Source of the DNA: Pectobacterium wasabiae CFBP 3304
GTDB lineage: Bacteria > Pseudomonadota > Gammaproteobacteria > Enterobacterales > Enterobacteriaceae
Assembly: GCF_001742185.1 (NCBI RefSeq)
Contig: NZ_CP015750.1
Location: forward strand, 4,216,001 to 4,280,000
Direction of reading: 5' to 3'
Length of the DNA: 64,000 bases
Each line of letters begins with the position of its first letter. The first letter of the stretch is position 1. Under the pieces are notes generated by a model. That model saw only the letters and a list, made by a program, of their open reading frames with translations. It ran no database searches and was not told where the DNA came from. Shown here piece by piece: positions 7,519 through 17,382 of the stretch. The position numbers were made by a program, and so were the translations under genes.

Positions 7519-9962
7519 AACGATTAACGCCTAAACAGCTTTCCACTCGGCTTCACGGCCAGCTACAGGCCGTCACGCAAGGTGTTGAACAGGCCATTGA
7601 CTGGGTTGAAACTACGCGTCAGAACGCCCCTCGTCTGGATATTGAGGCAGACCGCCTGATCGTCAAATTGCGCCGTAATCATAATAAAGCGCAGCACCTG
7701 TCCGATGTGGCGCAGAAAGAGATTGCCATCGGCTTTTTTGGCCTGTCTCAGGCGGGGAAAAACTATCTTATCGCGGCGCTGGCCGGGGGAGAAAACGGCA
7801 AACTAGAAACCTCATTTGAAGGGCAACCGCTGGATTATATCGATCATATTAATCCGTCTGACCGGGCTGCGGCGCTTGTCACGCGCTTTAGCCGACAGTC
7901 TGGCGTGAAGAACAAATCGTTTCCCGTGCAGTTGCAACTTCTCAACGAGCTGGATATCGGCAAGATCATGGCCAACGCGTTTTTGAACGATCTCAACCAA
8001 GAGACAACGTTTGAAGAACTGGATGAACGCCATATCGCTGAGCACATTAAAACGCTGTTGATGCACCGTCAGCCAGAACTCGTTGAAGGGATGAGCCGCG
8101 ATGATGTGGTCGAACTCTGGGACTATCTCGCGCGTCATGATGTCAAACGACAGAAACAGCTAGAGGCACACTTCTGGCCTGTTGCAATTGAATTAGCCCC
8201 CTATCTCGCCGTCGATGACCGCGCCCAACTTTTCTCGGTATTGTGGGGCGAATTGAATGCGCTGACCGCAGCGTATCGCCATTTCAGCCACACGCTGCAA
8301 CACCTGTCCGGTACGAGTAAGCTGTTAGTACCGTTACGCACGTTGGTGGATGATGATTTTAACCCAGAGGACAGCTTGATCGACGGCTCGGCGCTGGAAC
8401 GGTTGCACAGCGCCGACGATCCCGGCGTGCTGGTGCGCCCGCTCCAGAATGGTCGTGCCGGGAAAACAACGGAGCTCTCGCTGGCTGAGTTAACGATGCT
8501 GACGGCGGAGTTGCTGATCCCGCTGCATTTGCCTCCCAAAGAAGCATTGTTCGAGCAGGTCGATGTGTTGGATTTCCCCGGCTTTGGTGAGATCGTGCCA
8601 CCAGCAAAACGCCAAAATATACCGTATCCACTGGCGCACACGCTATTGCGTGCAAAACGCGCCTATCTGCTAGAGCGCTATACCGATAATCAGGAAATGA
8701 ACGTACTGATGGTATGTAGCGCCGCTGGCGATCGTGGTGATGTTAAAGTAGTCGGTAAGGCCTTAGATCACTGGGTTAAACAAACTCAGGGCGAAAACGC
8801 GCAGGTTCGTAGCCACCGTAAACCGGGGTTGATTTGGGCAGTTACCCGCCACGATCGACGTATTACGCACGGGCAAAACTATGATGCTGCGGTACAGCGT
8901 TATGTGGGCAACCCAGGCGATGCCTGGGGAACAATGCTGGCGATGGATAAGCGTGGCGTGGCGCGTATGGCAACGTGGTTGGGGGCTGAAGTCCACCGAG
9001 AGGTTAAACTCGGGCGCATCGGTGAACAGCTTAACGAACTCCAACGTGAGCTCAGCGATAACCTGCTGGGTAACTGGTATTTGCCCGTCGATGTTGACGA
9101 TCCTGCGGAAAAACAGCGCGTCGCAGAAACGTTGCTTAAATCGCTCCAGACCCGAACCGGCGTGCACGGCGAGTTGCTGGAACGTCTTCTACCTTCGCGT
9201 GATGAACTGCGCCGTCTGTATCTGCAACAGCGAGGCACAGGCTATGGCAATTTCCTCACCGATGCTGAAGATCCCTCCGCCCCTCTAGCCAATAGCGATC
9301 CGTTTGGTGTCGGGATCGAAATCGATCTCTTTGCCGATGAGCCGATCGCTTTCGATCAGCCTGCACCGCCCGTTCTTGCCGTCGATCATGGCTATGAAGC
9401 GGACTATGCGCACGGCGTTTATCGCTACTGGATTAACTACCTGCGCGGTCTGCCGGAAAATGCCCCGCTCCTCGATCTGCTGAACGTGCCGAAATCAACG
9501 ATCGAAATGCTGGTTGAAGAATTGATTACCGGCAGTATCCGTTTGCGAATTGAAGAGGCATTGGTCGATATGCTGGTCGACGGTGAGTCGTTGGGCATCA
9601 ACCGCGAGAATAAAGCTGACCGTCAGGTTTCGCGCGTGCTAACTATTCTCGGGGATTTTGTTGCTTGGCTCGGCTTCCAGCAGCTTGATGAATCCTTGCG
9701 CCCTGCCAGCCGCATTAATCGCGGCCATAAAATTTTCGCCAAGCCGGAAAAACAAGCGGTCAGTTTTGGTGCTTCGCAGCGCCTAACCAAGCTGTCGCTC
9801 ACGCCCACCAACAATACGGCGTTTTATATTTATGACTGGTTGGTTGGCCTGAACGAGATGATTATTCAGAATGCTGGCTATTCCGCTGCACGCGAAGTCA
9901 GTGCTGAACAGCGCGAGCAATTGGGCACTATTCTGGCGTTGATTAGACCCGCAGAGAAATAA
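7515..9962 (+). CDS. srfC: SrfC, P-loop (GTPase-like) virulence-associated protein
   Basis: The product has 815 residues. A P-loop lies at about 76-84 in GFFGLSQAGKNYL. The position after the invariant Lys is Asn, where GxxxxGK[S/T] is expected, so nucleotide binding may be altered. A Walker B/G3 motif is seen at about 351-361 (VDVLDFPGFGE). The rest is helical, with long segments resembling the stalk of large GTPases, and no signal peptide or membrane segment. Its start overlaps the srfB stop by four bases, so translation is coupled. SrfC proteins always accompany SrfB; a role as a GTPase partner of the SrfB ATPase is inference. Confidence 0.85.
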   Translation: MKRLTPKQLSTRLHGQLQAVTQGVEQAIDWVETTRQNAPRLDIEADRLIVKLRRNHNKAQHLSDVAQKEIAIGFFGLSQAGKNYLIAALAGGENGKLETSFEGQPLDYIDHINPSDRAAALVTRFSRQSGVKNKSFPVQLQLLNELDIGKIMANAFLNDLNQETTFEELDERHIAEHIKTLLMHRQPELVEGMSRDDVVELWDYLARHDVKRQKQLEAHFWPVAIELAPYLAVDDRAQLFSVLWGELNALTAAYRHFSHTLQHLSGTSKLLVPLRTLVDDDFNPEDSLIDGSALERLHSADDPGVLVRPLQNGRAGKTTELSLAELTMLTAELLIPLHLPPKEALFEQVDVLDFPGFGEIVPPAKRQNIPYPLAHTLLRAKRAYLLERYTDNQEMNVLMVCSAAGDRGDVKVVGKALDHWVKQTQGENAQVRSHRKPGLIWAVTRHDRRITHGQNYDAAVQRYVGNPGDAWGTMLAMDKRGVARMATWLGAEVHREVKLGRIGEQLNELQRELSDNLLGNWYLPVDVDDPAEKQRVAETLLKSLQTRTGVHGELLERLLPSRDELRRLYLQQRGTGYGNFLTDAEDPSAPLANSDPFGVGIEIDLFADEPIAFDQPAPPVLAVDHGYEADYAHGVYRYWINYLRGLPENAPLLDLLNVPKSTIEMLVEELITGSIRLRIEEALVDMLVDGESLGINRENKADRQVSRVLTILGDFVAWLGFQQLDESLRPASRINRGHKIFAKPEKQAVSFGASQRLTKLSLTPTNNTAFYIYDWLVGLNEMIIQNAGYSAAREVSAEQREQLGTILALIRPAEK

Positions 9963-10218
9963 TTTCCAACCCACCGCTATTGATATAGGAAATATGGCGT
10001 GACGTTGTCACTATCATTCATGTCATGTTTCCTTTTTCCTGCCACATTCTCCCTCCTAATGTGTTTATCGCTCCCCTATCATTCCTAAAATCGTATTTGA
10101 CGAACGGTGGATTCAATCTATACCTAAGTTGATGACTTTCAATTAATAAGCGTTGACGTTCCTCTATCTGTTAGCCATTTCCATTGCATGGACGTGGGTA
10201 ACATTAACAGGAGTGGTT

Positions 10219-10698
10219 ATGACGATAGAAAAAGCACGCGAGGAAGACGGTATCTCGCTAGAAAATAACGAGTATGAGCCCATTCTGCTGAAAATAAAGG
10301 CATTCTATCGCGAACTGGCAACCGAGGGATTAACGGAACTCGGTGATATCTATCATCAGGATATTCATTTTATCGATCCCGTTTCTAGCCATCATGGGCT
10401 GAGTGCTTTACATCGTTACTTTTTTCATTCACTCGAACATCTGAGCTATTGTCGGTGCGATATCACCGATATTCATACGTTTCGCGGCGGTGCGACGATG
10501 TTCTGGACGATGCATTATGCACATCCGTCCTTAAAACGTAATACGCCGCTGACGCTCGCAGGCTGTAGCCATCTGCTCTTTGCCGACAACAAAGTTATCT
10601 ACCACCGTGATTATTACGACATGGGGGCGATGCTTTATCAACATGTTCCCTTGCTCGGCTTGTTAATCAACTATCTGAAGTCGAGACTTCAGAAATGA
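10219..10698 (+). CDS. NTF2-like/SnoaL-type small protein
   Basis: The 159-residue product is set by the ATG at 10219, which has a strong GGAGTGGTT site just before it; the frame is open further upstream but only as a hydrophobic run without a ribosome site. The sequence LLKIKAFYRELATEG, then DIYHQDIHFIDP and later the NKVIYHRDYYDMGAML region, is typical of the NTF2-like (SnoaL) fold: a helix, a polar pocket with Asp, and a curved sheet. Related proteins are small enzymes or binding proteins. No substrate can be named. It stands alone between srfC and sodC, about 250 bp after srfC. Confidence 0.75.
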   Translation: MTIEKAREEDGISLENNEYEPILLKIKAFYRELATEGLTELGDIYHQDIHFIDPVSSHHGLSALHRYFFHSLEHLSYCRCDITDIHTFRGGATMFWTMHYAHPSLKRNTPLTLAGCSHLLFADNKVIYHRDYYDMGAMLYQHVPLLGLLINYLKSRLQK

Positions 10699-10792
10699 AC
10701 CCGTACCATCAGTACAGCTCAGGGCAGAAAGGCCATAAGCTAACAGCATAGCGATTGATTCTTTTCACTCAAACCCCAAGAGGTAAAAGACA

Positions 10793-11317
10793 ATGAAACT
10801 GAAGGCACTTATCCTGACAGGCGTGTTCTTTTCCTGTTCCACCTTCGCGGCAAGCACCACGGTGACGCTGAATGAAGCGCTGCCTACCGGTACTGGCGGC
10901 AGTATCGGTGAAGTCTCCCTTACGGAAACACCATACGGCCTGCTTTTCACGCCGAATCTGAAGGGACTGGACGCGGGTATTCACGGATTCCACGTGCATG
11001 AAAATGCCAGTTGTGAACCCGCCGAGCAAGACGGTAAATCGGTTCCCGCACTGGCGGCGGGCGGCCACCTCGATCCGAAAAAAACGGGTAAACACCTTGG
11101 GCCTTATAACGACCAAGGGCATTTAGGCGATTTACCCGGACTGGTGGCTACTGCCGACGGCACGTCAACCTATCCAATTCTGGCTCCCCGAATAAAATCA
11201 CTGTCTGAGGTGAAGAATCACGCATTGATGGTTCATGTCGGCGGGGATAACTATGCGGATATGCCAGCAAAACTGGGTGGCGGCGGTGCCCGCATGGCAT
11301 GTGGCGTGATTAAGTAA
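10793..11317 (+). CDS. sodC: Periplasmic Cu/Zn superoxide dismutase
   Basis: This 174-residue protein has a signal peptide (residues 1-19, cleavage after TFA). Copper and zinc ligands are in place: GFHVHENASC, GGHLDP, HLGDLPGL and the closing HVGGDNY, with GARMACGVI supplying the second Cys of the conserved disulfide. It converts superoxide to hydrogen peroxide and oxygen in the periplasm. Bacterial pathogens use it against host oxidative bursts, including those of plants. A ribosome site (AAGAGG) precedes the start. It forms a single unit and faces a minus-strand operon across a shared hairpin. Confidence 0.95.
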   Translation: MKLKALILTGVFFSCSTFAASTTVTLNEALPTGTGGSIGEVSLTETPYGLLFTPNLKGLDAGIHGFHVHENASCEPAEQDGKSVPALAAGGHLDPKKTGKHLGPYNDQGHLGDLPGLVATADGTSTYPILAPRIKSLSEVKNHALMVHVGGDNYADMPAKLGGGGARMACGVIK

Positions 11318-11335
11318 AACGAGAAGGGAAAAGAA

Positions 11336-11365
11336 CGATGCCATATCACGAAAGATATGGCATCG
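11336..11365. terminator. Convergent terminator between sodC and the binding-protein gene
   Basis: A perfect 12-bp stem (11336-11347 with 11354-11365) closes the 6-nt loop ACGAAA. On the minus strand it is followed by TTCTTTT. On the plus strand the tail has few T, so it works best for the minus-strand operon. Confidence 0.75.
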
Positions 11366-11383
11366 AACGTTAGCAATCGTTAG

Positions 11384-12703
11384 TTATCGGATAGCGCGTT
11401 TTAATATGCGATTAGCGCTACTCAGAAAATCATCGGCAACTTTATTCACTTCACCATTGCCGTAGTCCAGTTTTTGCAGACTCGTGGTCCACAGTTGTAC
11501 CAGCTCCTGATTTTCCATAAACGGTGAAACAGGCACCTTAGATGCGGGTTGCTCAGCGGCTGCCCGATAAGCATTGGCTAACAGGTTACCTGCGTTAATC
11601 ACACCAATATCTTCCAGCAGTTTTTGGGCTTTCGGGTTAGCAGGCATGCCGTTTTGCAGCCCCACCGCCTTCACGCCTTCTGGGTTACTCAGCATAAAAC
11701 TCATCAACATCGCCGCCTCTTTCGGATGTTTACTGTTTTTACTGATCGCAAACAGCGAAGACGGTTTGCTTGTCAACCCGGAATCTTTAGCATCTGGCAT
11801 CGTGATAAATGGCCCGGTTTCTAAGACGGTCTCTTTCGGCATATTGCTGGAATAGGTATAGATGGCCGAATCCCACAGATACATACCGGCTAATTCGCCG
11901 TTAATCCACGGGCGGATTTCATAAACGTTAGTACGCCCGAACGAGGAGAAATAACGCTGATCGGGTATCACATGGGAATCAACCAGTTTCTTATAAAAGC
12001 CGAAGAGTTCCCTTACCTGATCGCGGCTATAGGCGATGCTTTGCTTCTTCTCATCGATGAGATCAATGCCGTATTTCTGTGCCATGTAGCTGCGGCCGAG
12101 CGTGAGAATATCCAGTACATCGCTTGCGCCTTGGGCAACGCCGAGTGGGTAAAAATTGTCACCCAGTTTTTGTTTAAATACCGGGCCTGCGGCAAACAGT
12201 TCATCCCAGGTTTTCGGGTAAGCGACACCTGCGTTATCCCAGGTGGTTTTGTTGTAAATCATGCTGCGAGACGTCATCGAAATCGGGAGACCTTGCAGCT
12301 TCCCTTTTACGTCTGATGTTTTCAGATAGTTAGGCGGAAAATCCCCCAGCCCTAAAATATCTTTTTGCTTATTCAAATCATAAAAGCCGTCGCCATTACG
12401 GGAAAACTGTGGCAACCAGTTCCAGTCAATACGCATAACATCAGGTTCTTGTCCCCCAGCCATCTGTGTTGACAGCCGGGAAAGATAACCATCCCAGCCA
12501 GCATATTCCGCTTTGACGGTAATCGTCGGGTTGGCTTTTTGAAACGCGTTAATGGCAGCCAGTGTGGCTTCGTGCCGTTGATTTCCTCCCCACCAGGAGA
12601 TGCGGATCTCCGCGGCGTCAGCAGAGTGAGAGAAGGCAGCCCCAACAGGAAGAGCAGCACAGAGTAAAAGCAGGTGAGGTAATATGTTCCGTGTTTTCGC
12701 CAT
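11384..12703 (-). CDS. ABC transporter periplasmic sugar-binding protein (family 1), no permease genes nearby
   Basis: The 439-residue product starts at 12703, where AAGGG lies 8 bp upstream. The signal peptide (about 1-30) ends in SADAAEIR. The mature protein opens with ISWWGGNQRHEATLAAI and has the TVKAEYAGWDGYLSRL and EPDVMRIDWNWL segments of carbohydrate-binding proteins of the MalE/UgpB class. It should capture a sugar or oligosaccharide; in a pectin-degrading bacterium a plant-wall sugar is plausible but unproven. It is the last gene of a two-gene operon with an oxidoreductase. Permease and ATPase genes are absent here, so it must share a transporter encoded elsewhere. Confidence 0.85.
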   Translation of the reverse strand: MAKTRNILPHLLLLCAALPVGAAFSHSADAAEIRISWWGGNQRHEATLAAINAFQKANPTITVKAEYAGWDGYLSRLSTQMAGGQEPDVMRIDWNWLPQFSRNGDGFYDLNKQKDILGLGDFPPNYLKTSDVKGKLQGLPISMTSRSMIYNKTTWDNAGVAYPKTWDELFAAGPVFKQKLGDNFYPLGVAQGASDVLDILTLGRSYMAQKYGIDLIDEKKQSIAYSRDQVRELFGFYKKLVDSHVIPDQRYFSSFGRTNVYEIRPWINGELAGMYLWDSAIYTYSSNMPKETVLETGPFITMPDAKDSGLTSKPSSLFAISKNSKHPKEAAMLMSFMLSNPEGVKAVGLQNGMPANPKAQKLLEDIGVINAGNLLANAYRAAAEQPASKVPVSPFMENQELVQLWTTSLQKLDYGNGEVNKVADDFLSSANRILKRAIR

Positions 12704-12812
12704 AATAAAACCCTTATAATAGTATTTGGAGGTTTCCACCCTTCCCCTTTTTACAGGTAGATGGGTACTACGGATGCGGAAGCGTTTGCTGCCGAAATTG
12801 CAGGTACTGTTA

Positions 12813-14108
12813 TTAATGACTTCTTTTCAGATTAACGGCCAGCTCGCTTATTTTCACTGGCAGTTCGGTGCGTAGCGATCGATTGGCGGCAATACCCGTT
12901 AAAATAGACATCGCCCCATCACGATAATCTGCTGCACGATGTAATGGATCGGGTTCCGGTATACCAAACAGATCGTTTAGCATGACCTGATCGCCGCCGC
13001 CGTGCCCGCCTGATTTAAATTCAACCGGTACGGTATAAGGCGCATCAAACATCGGATAGATCTTTATTTCACATTCATCTAGCGCACCTTCATCTTCTTT
13101 TTGTCCGCCTCCATTTACATAGGATTTTTCTACCAGTTTCATTTCTAACCGGCCCTTGCTGCCATTAAACACCACGTTCAACCCTTCCCACGGTAAATAA
13201 GCGTTTAATGAGTACGTCATAATGGCTTTGTTCTTATAACGAACCATTACACCCAGCACATCTTCAATATTAATACCGTCATCGAACACGCTCTTATCGC
13301 GGTAATAACCATCTTCATGTTCGGCGTCTAAATATAAAGCCGTCAGTTGTTCGCTTTTGTTCATATGCAGTGCAAACGGGTCATTCTCTGCCGCAACGCT
13401 ATTATGTGAACGTGCATAAAACTCAGTGACACCACGAGCTTCAGCATTCGCTTTGCCATAAAAACGCAAATCACCTTGTGCATAGACGGTTTCCGGTTCG
13501 CTATTCAGCCAGAAATTCACCAGATCGAAATGGTGAGTGGACTTGTGCACCAGCAATCCGCCGCTATTGCGTTTGTCACGGTGCCAACGACGGAAGTAAT
13601 CTGCCCCATGTTCGGTATTCAACAGCCACTCAAAATGGACGGAATAAACTTCACCAATGACGCCTGCGGCAATTAATTCACGGACTTTACTGTGATGAGG
13701 AGCGTAGCGGTAATTAAAGGTCACCCGTAATTTACGGCCGGTGCGGTTAATCGCATCGATAATCGCCTGGCATTTTTCTTCGTCGATTGTCATCGGTTTT
13801 TCGCTGATGACATCACACCCTAATTCCATTGCCCGAATAATATAGTGATGATGCGTCCGATCTATCGATGCCACAATAACAATATCTGGCGTGGTTTCTG
13901 CGATCATCTGCTCAAATTGATCGGCATGATACGTCGCCACATTCTCATGCCCAAATTTATGGACAATCTGGTTGGCGTAATCCATCCGCGTCTGGTTTGT
14001 ATCGCAAAATGCAACAAAGTGACCCTGATCCTGATAATCTCTGGCGATCGATTCCAGATAAAGACCCGCTCGGCCACCCGTTCCCACTACGGCATATTTC
14101 TTTTTCAT
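12813..14108 (-). CDS. Gfo/Idh/MocA-family NAD(P)-dependent sugar oxidoreductase
   Basis: The 431-residue product has an N-terminal Rossmann fold with the nucleotide motif VVGTGGRAGLYL (about residues 6-17). The family catalytic signature SEKPMTID is at about 96, with NYRYAP and a HFDLVNFWL segment in the C-terminal substrate domain. The catalytic Lys (EKP) is present. These enzymes oxidise or reduce hydroxyls of sugars, inositols or sugar acids. The gene is followed after about 110 bp by a sugar-binding protein gene, suggesting uptake and first oxidation of the same compound. The start is uncertain: GGAGG lies 11 bp before 14108 but only 2 bp before an ATG at 14117. Confidence 0.85.
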   Translation of the reverse strand: MKKKYAVVGTGGRAGLYLESIARDYQDQGHFVAFCDTNQTRMDYANQIVHKFGHENVATYHADQFEQMIAETTPDIVIVASIDRTHHHYIIRAMELGCDVISEKPMTIDEEKCQAIIDAINRTGRKLRVTFNYRYAPHHSKVRELIAAGVIGEVYSVHFEWLLNTEHGADYFRRWHRDKRNSGGLLVHKSTHHFDLVNFWLNSEPETVYAQGDLRFYGKANAEARGVTEFYARSHNSVAAENDPFALHMNKSEQLTALYLDAEHEDGYYRDKSVFDDGINIEDVLGVMVRYKNKAIMTYSLNAYLPWEGLNVVFNGSKGRLEMKLVEKSYVNGGGQKEDEGALDECEIKIYPMFDAPYTVPVEFKSGGHGGGDQVMLNDLFGIPEPDPLHRAADYRDGAMSILTGIAANRSLRTELPVKISELAVNLKRSH

Positions 14109-14604
14109 TCTGCGCATGTCCTCCAAATAACGTAGATCACATAGCTATTCGTACATAAAACGCCCTTGCCATAAAAAATAGAACATACCAACATTGTTCA
14201 CCTTCATATTATTGCCATGCGATAGCGTTACCTGGCAGTAGGATAAAGATTGGCATGTTCCATCTCTCATAAATACAAATTGAATATTTACTATATTACC
14301 GTTTGATTTTATTGGTAATGTTAGATGCGATTTATCCCACACACCTCACACTGAATGAGCACCGCTTCTCTTAACGGCTTATGCGCCAACGGGATCCACC
14401 CTAAAATGGCGTACCGTTCTTCTATTCTTGTCAGACTCAGCATGCACGGAGGCGACACGGGTCACGATCGTGATGGCTTTCTCTTTTTTCGCCTCACTGC
14501 GTGACACATCTCGCATTTTATTTTCAATCCATCTGAGGATGCAGGATAATCGACGCGCAACTAATGAGAGATGCAAGAAAGCGACAAACGCGTAAGGAAT
14601 CACT
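14109..14604. other. Divergent intergenic region upstream of the oxidoreductase operon and ogt
   Basis: About 500 bp hold the promoters of both units. A GAACA...TGTTC inverted repeat lies near 14185-14204, and the 12-mer TATTCGTACATA (14146-14157) equals half of the palindrome at 181-208. I saw no convincing gene and no clear KdgR or CRP site. Confidence 0.45.
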
Positions 14605-15138
14605 ATGCAGATTTTTTTCCAGGACACCATGGCAACCCCGCTTGGGGAGTTATTGATTATTGCTGATGAAAATAATCATTTGCGCGCCGTCGAGTGGCGC
14701 GAATACGAAGAGGATTTATTTCGCTCGCTCAATCGCAGTTATCGAAACGATCCTTTCTCGTTGCAGCCACGTCATAATCCAGGTGGTCTGACAGACAGCC
14801 TGCAACGCTATTTTGATGGCGAGTTAGCGATTATTGATACGCTGCCCGTTGCTTCCGTGGGAACCGAATTTCAACAGCAGGTTTGGCGGGAATTACGCAA
14901 AATCCCCTGCGGAGAAATTACCACATACGGTGAACTGGCGACGTTACTGGGACGCACTGGCGCAGCACGTGCCGTCGGCATGGCAAACGGCTCAAACCCT
15001 GTCAGCATCGTGGTTCCGTGTCATCGTGTTATCGGCGCTGGTGGAGCGATGACCGGCTATGCTGGAGGAGTACACCGTAAGCAGTGGCTACTGAAGCACG
15101 AAGGTTATTTGGCTCGCCAAAATAGTTTACCGTTATAA
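14605..15138 (+). CDS. ogt: Methylated-DNA--protein-cysteine methyltransferase (Ogt type)
   Basis: The 177-residue product has the suicide active site VPCHRV with Cys139, the same position as in E. coli Ogt. The DNA-binding helix-turn-helix contains [11 protein letters not shown], where Arg is the nucleotide-flipping arginine finger. The N-terminal domain lacks the Ada metal-binding cysteines, so this is Ogt rather than Ada. It transfers the alkyl group from O6-alkylguanine to its own cysteine, repairing DNA without a cofactor. The order ogt-fnr-uspE is conserved in enterobacteria. The start is preceded by AAGGAAT. Confidence 0.95.
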   Translation: MQIFFQDTMATPLGELLIIADENNHLRAVEWREYEEDLFRSLNRSYRNDPFSLQPRHNPGGLTDSLQRYFDGELAIIDTLPVASVGTEFQQQVWRELRKIPCGEITTYGELATLLGRTGAARAVGMANGSNPVSIVVPCHRVIGAGGAMTGYAGGVHRKQWLLKHEGYLARQNSLPL

Positions 15139-15162
15139 TTATAACGTGGACGACACGTAAAA

Positions 15163-15203
15163 AACCCATGCCGAATTGCTTATCATCGTAAGCGATTCGG
15201 GTT
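15163..15203 (+). other. Imperfect hairpin after ogt
   Basis: AACCC, CCGAAT and GCTTA (from 15163) pair with TAAGC, ATTCGG and GGGTT (to 15203) around a small loop. No T-run follows, so it may be a weak terminator or an mRNA 3' end. Confidence 0.4.
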
Positions 15204-15373
15204 AAGCAATGTGTTAACCGTTCGGTAACGCGATAGATGATAATATTATCGTCACGTGGCGTTTATATACCGAAACATTTTCCAGAAAAATCGAAAATTT
15301 ATAGTTAGTTCACTATTTATTGGTCTATTCCTGTGATTGTCGGTCTTATCACAGCCGATAAAAGCTGTTAAAA

Positions 15374-15387
15374 TTGACCAATATCAA
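15374..15387 (+). promoter_or_regulatory. FNR box upstream of fnr (autoregulation)
   Basis: TTGACCAATATCAA differs at one position from the FNR consensus TTGAT-N4-ATCAA. It lies 20 bp before the fnr start codon. E. coli fnr also carries an FNR site over its own promoter and represses itself; the same is inferred here. Confidence 0.8.
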
Positions 15388-15407
15388 TTATTGCCTGAGC
15401 AAAGCCT

Positions 15408-16154
15408 ATGATCCCGGAAAAGCGAATTATCCGACGCATCCAGTCTGGCGGTTGTGCAATCCACTGTCAGGATTGCAGTATCAGTCAGCTATGCATCCCT
15501 TTCACCCTGAATGAACACGAGCTCGATCAGCTCGACAACATCATTGAAAGGAAGAAGCCTATCCAGAAGGGGCAAGCGCTGTTTAAAGCAGGTGATGAGC
15601 TGAGATCGCTGTACGCGATCCGTTCCGGTACGATAAAGAGCTACACCATTACAGAGCAAGGCGATGAGCAAATTACTGGCTTTCATCTGGCGGGCGATTT
15701 AGTCGGTTTTGACGCGATTGGTACCGCGCAACACCCAAGCTTCGCTCAGGCGCTGGAAACTTCAATGGTCTGTGAAATCCCGTTCGAGACGCTGGACGAT
15801 CTCTCAGGGAAAATGCCGAACCTGCGTCAACAGATGATGCGCCTGATGAGCGGCGAAATTCGTGGCGATCAGGACATGATTTTGCTGCTGTCGAAGAAGA
15901 ATGCTGAAGAGCGTCTGGCGGCGTTTGTTTACAACCTCTCCCGCCGTTTTGCCCAACGTGGCTTCTCGCCGCGTGAATTCCGTCTGACCATGACGCGTGG
16001 TGACATTGGTAACTATCTGGGGCTGACCGTTGAAACCATCAGCCGCCTGCTGGGGCGTTTCCAGAAGAGTGGTACGCTGGCAGTAAAAGGGAAATACATC
16101 ACGATCGAGAATATCGATGCGCTTTCCGAATTAGCCGGATCTTCACGCAAATAA
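15408..16154 (+). CDS. fnr: Oxygen-sensing global regulator FNR
   Basis: The 248-residue product belongs to the CRP/FNR family. The iron-sulfur ligands Cys20, Cys23, Cys29 and Cys122 are all at the E. coli positions, with Cys16 also conserved. Residues 50-140 form the cyclic-nucleotide-like sensor barrel. The C-terminal helix-turn-helix carries the recognition motif [14 protein letters not shown], with the Glu, Ser and Arg that read TTGAT half-sites. Without oxygen the [4Fe-4S] cluster holds the dimer and switches on anaerobic respiration genes. The protein is two residues shorter than E. coli FNR at its C-terminus. An FNR site precedes the gene and a strong terminator follows. Confidence 0.98.
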   Translation: MIPEKRIIRRIQSGGCAIHCQDCSISQLCIPFTLNEHELDQLDNIIERKKPIQKGQALFKAGDELRSLYAIRSGTIKSYTITEQGDEQITGFHLAGDLVGFDAIGTAQHPSFAQALETSMVCEIPFETLDDLSGKMPNLRQQMMRLMSGEIRGDQDMILLLSKKNAEERLAAFVYNLSRRFAQRGFSPREFRLTMTRGDIGNYLGLTVETISRLLGRFQKSGTLAVKGKYITIENIDALSELAGSSRK

Positions 16155-16173
16155 TATTCCCCCCTAACTATTT

Positions 16174-16215
16174 GACGCTGCCACTTTTTTTGCTGTGGCA
16201 GCGTCATTGTTTTTC
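16174..16215 (+). terminator. Terminator after fnr
   Basis: An 11-bp perfect stem (16174-16184 with 16195-16205) has a T-rich loop and is followed by ATTGTTTTT. Confidence 0.9.
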
Positions 16216-16342
16216 CGCTTCCCTGCATTATCCGTGATATTTCCTATTTTGTTATTCTGTAGCTTATCTCTATTGTTCAAAACGATTCCATTGCGGTACT
16301 CTTAAATTACAGGCTGTGGAGTCACAGTTGTTTGGAGGAGCT

Positions 16343-17293
16343 ATGGCAAAGTATCAGAATTTACTGGTAGCTATTGACCCAAATCAGGATGACCAACCAG
16401 CGCTGCGTCGGGCGGTTTATCTGGTTCAGCGACTTGGCGGCCATATTAAGGCATTTCTGCCGATTTATGATTTCTCTTATGAAATGACAACTCTGCTTTC
16501 CCCAGATGAAAGAGTAGAGATGCGTCAAGGTGTTATTCAGCAACGAACCGAGTGGATTAAGGAACAGTGTAAACACTACCTTGAAGCAGGCGTTGCGATA
16601 GAGATCAAAGTGGTTTGGCACAATAAACCATTTGAAGCCATCATTCGGGAAGTGATTTCCGGGCAACATGACCTGTTGTTGAAAATGGCCCATCAGCACG
16701 ATCGGCTGGAAGCCGTTATCTTTACGCCAACAGACTGGCAATTACTGCGAAAATGCCCTTGCCCGGTGTGGATGGTAAAAGATCAGCCATGGCCGACCGA
16801 AGGTCGTGCACTGGTTGCTGTCAATCTGGCCAGTGAAGACCCTTACCACGATCCGCTCAATATCAAACTGGTATCAGAAACGTTGGAATTGGCGCAGCAG
16901 GTTGACCAAACCGAGGTTCATTTGGTTGGCGCTTATCCGGTTACCCCTATCAATATCGCCATTGAACTGCCTGATTTTGATCCTAGTGTCTACAACGATG
17001 CGATTCGAGGGCAGCATCTGATTGCCATGAAATCGCTACGCCAGAAATTCAGCCTGGATGAGCGTGTGACGCACGTAGAAAAAGGGCTGCCAGAAGAAGT
17101 GATTCCCGACCTGGCGGAACATTTGCAGGCAGGTGTCGTGGTGTTGGGATCGTTGGGCAGAACCGGCCTTTCCGCTGCCTTTATCGGCAACACCGTCGAA
17201 CATGTGATTGATCATTTGAAGTGCGACCTGCTGGCAATCAAGCCCGATGATTTCATTTCGCCAATTACGCTAGAAGATAGCGACAACAGCTAA
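16343..17293 (+). CDS. uspE: Tandem universal stress protein UspE
   Basis: The 316-residue product, the exact E. coli length, starts at 16343 behind a strong GGAGGAG site. It contains two Usp domains in series: residues about 1-155 (starting [15 protein letters not shown]) and about 160-310, the second ending in [19 protein letters not shown], which has the GxxG(9)GS/T-like nucleotide loop of ATP-binding Usp proteins. UspE is cytoplasmic and involved in stress survival, motility and adhesion in E. coli. Its place after fnr is conserved. Confidence 0.95.
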   Translation: MAKYQNLLVAIDPNQDDQPALRRAVYLVQRLGGHIKAFLPIYDFSYEMTTLLSPDERVEMRQGVIQQRTEWIKEQCKHYLEAGVAIEIKVVWHNKPFEAIIREVISGQHDLLLKMAHQHDRLEAVIFTPTDWQLLRKCPCPVWMVKDQPWPTEGRALVAVNLASEDPYHDPLNIKLVSETLELAQQVDQTEVHLVGAYPVTPINIAIELPDFDPSVYNDAIRGQHLIAMKSLRQKFSLDERVTHVEKGLPEEVIPDLAEHLQAGVVVLGSLGRTGLSAAFIGNTVEHVIDHLKCDLLAIKPDDFISPITLEDSDNS

Positions 17294-17320
17294 TTACTCA
17301 TTTCATCACTTTCAACATCA

Positions 17321-17353
17321 AATAATGCCAGCCTTCGTGCTGGCATTATTTTT
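17321..17353 (+). terminator. Terminator after uspE
   Basis: A 12-bp perfect stem (17321-17332 with 17339-17350) closes loop CTTCGT and ends in ATTATTTTT. Confidence 0.93.
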
Positions 17354-17382
17354 AGCAATATCATAAATATAAGAGATGTAAA

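Noticed and set aside
14145..14342. 65-codon frame upstream of the oxidoreductase operon
   Set aside because: No ribosome site and poor composition; the region is better explained as a promoter.
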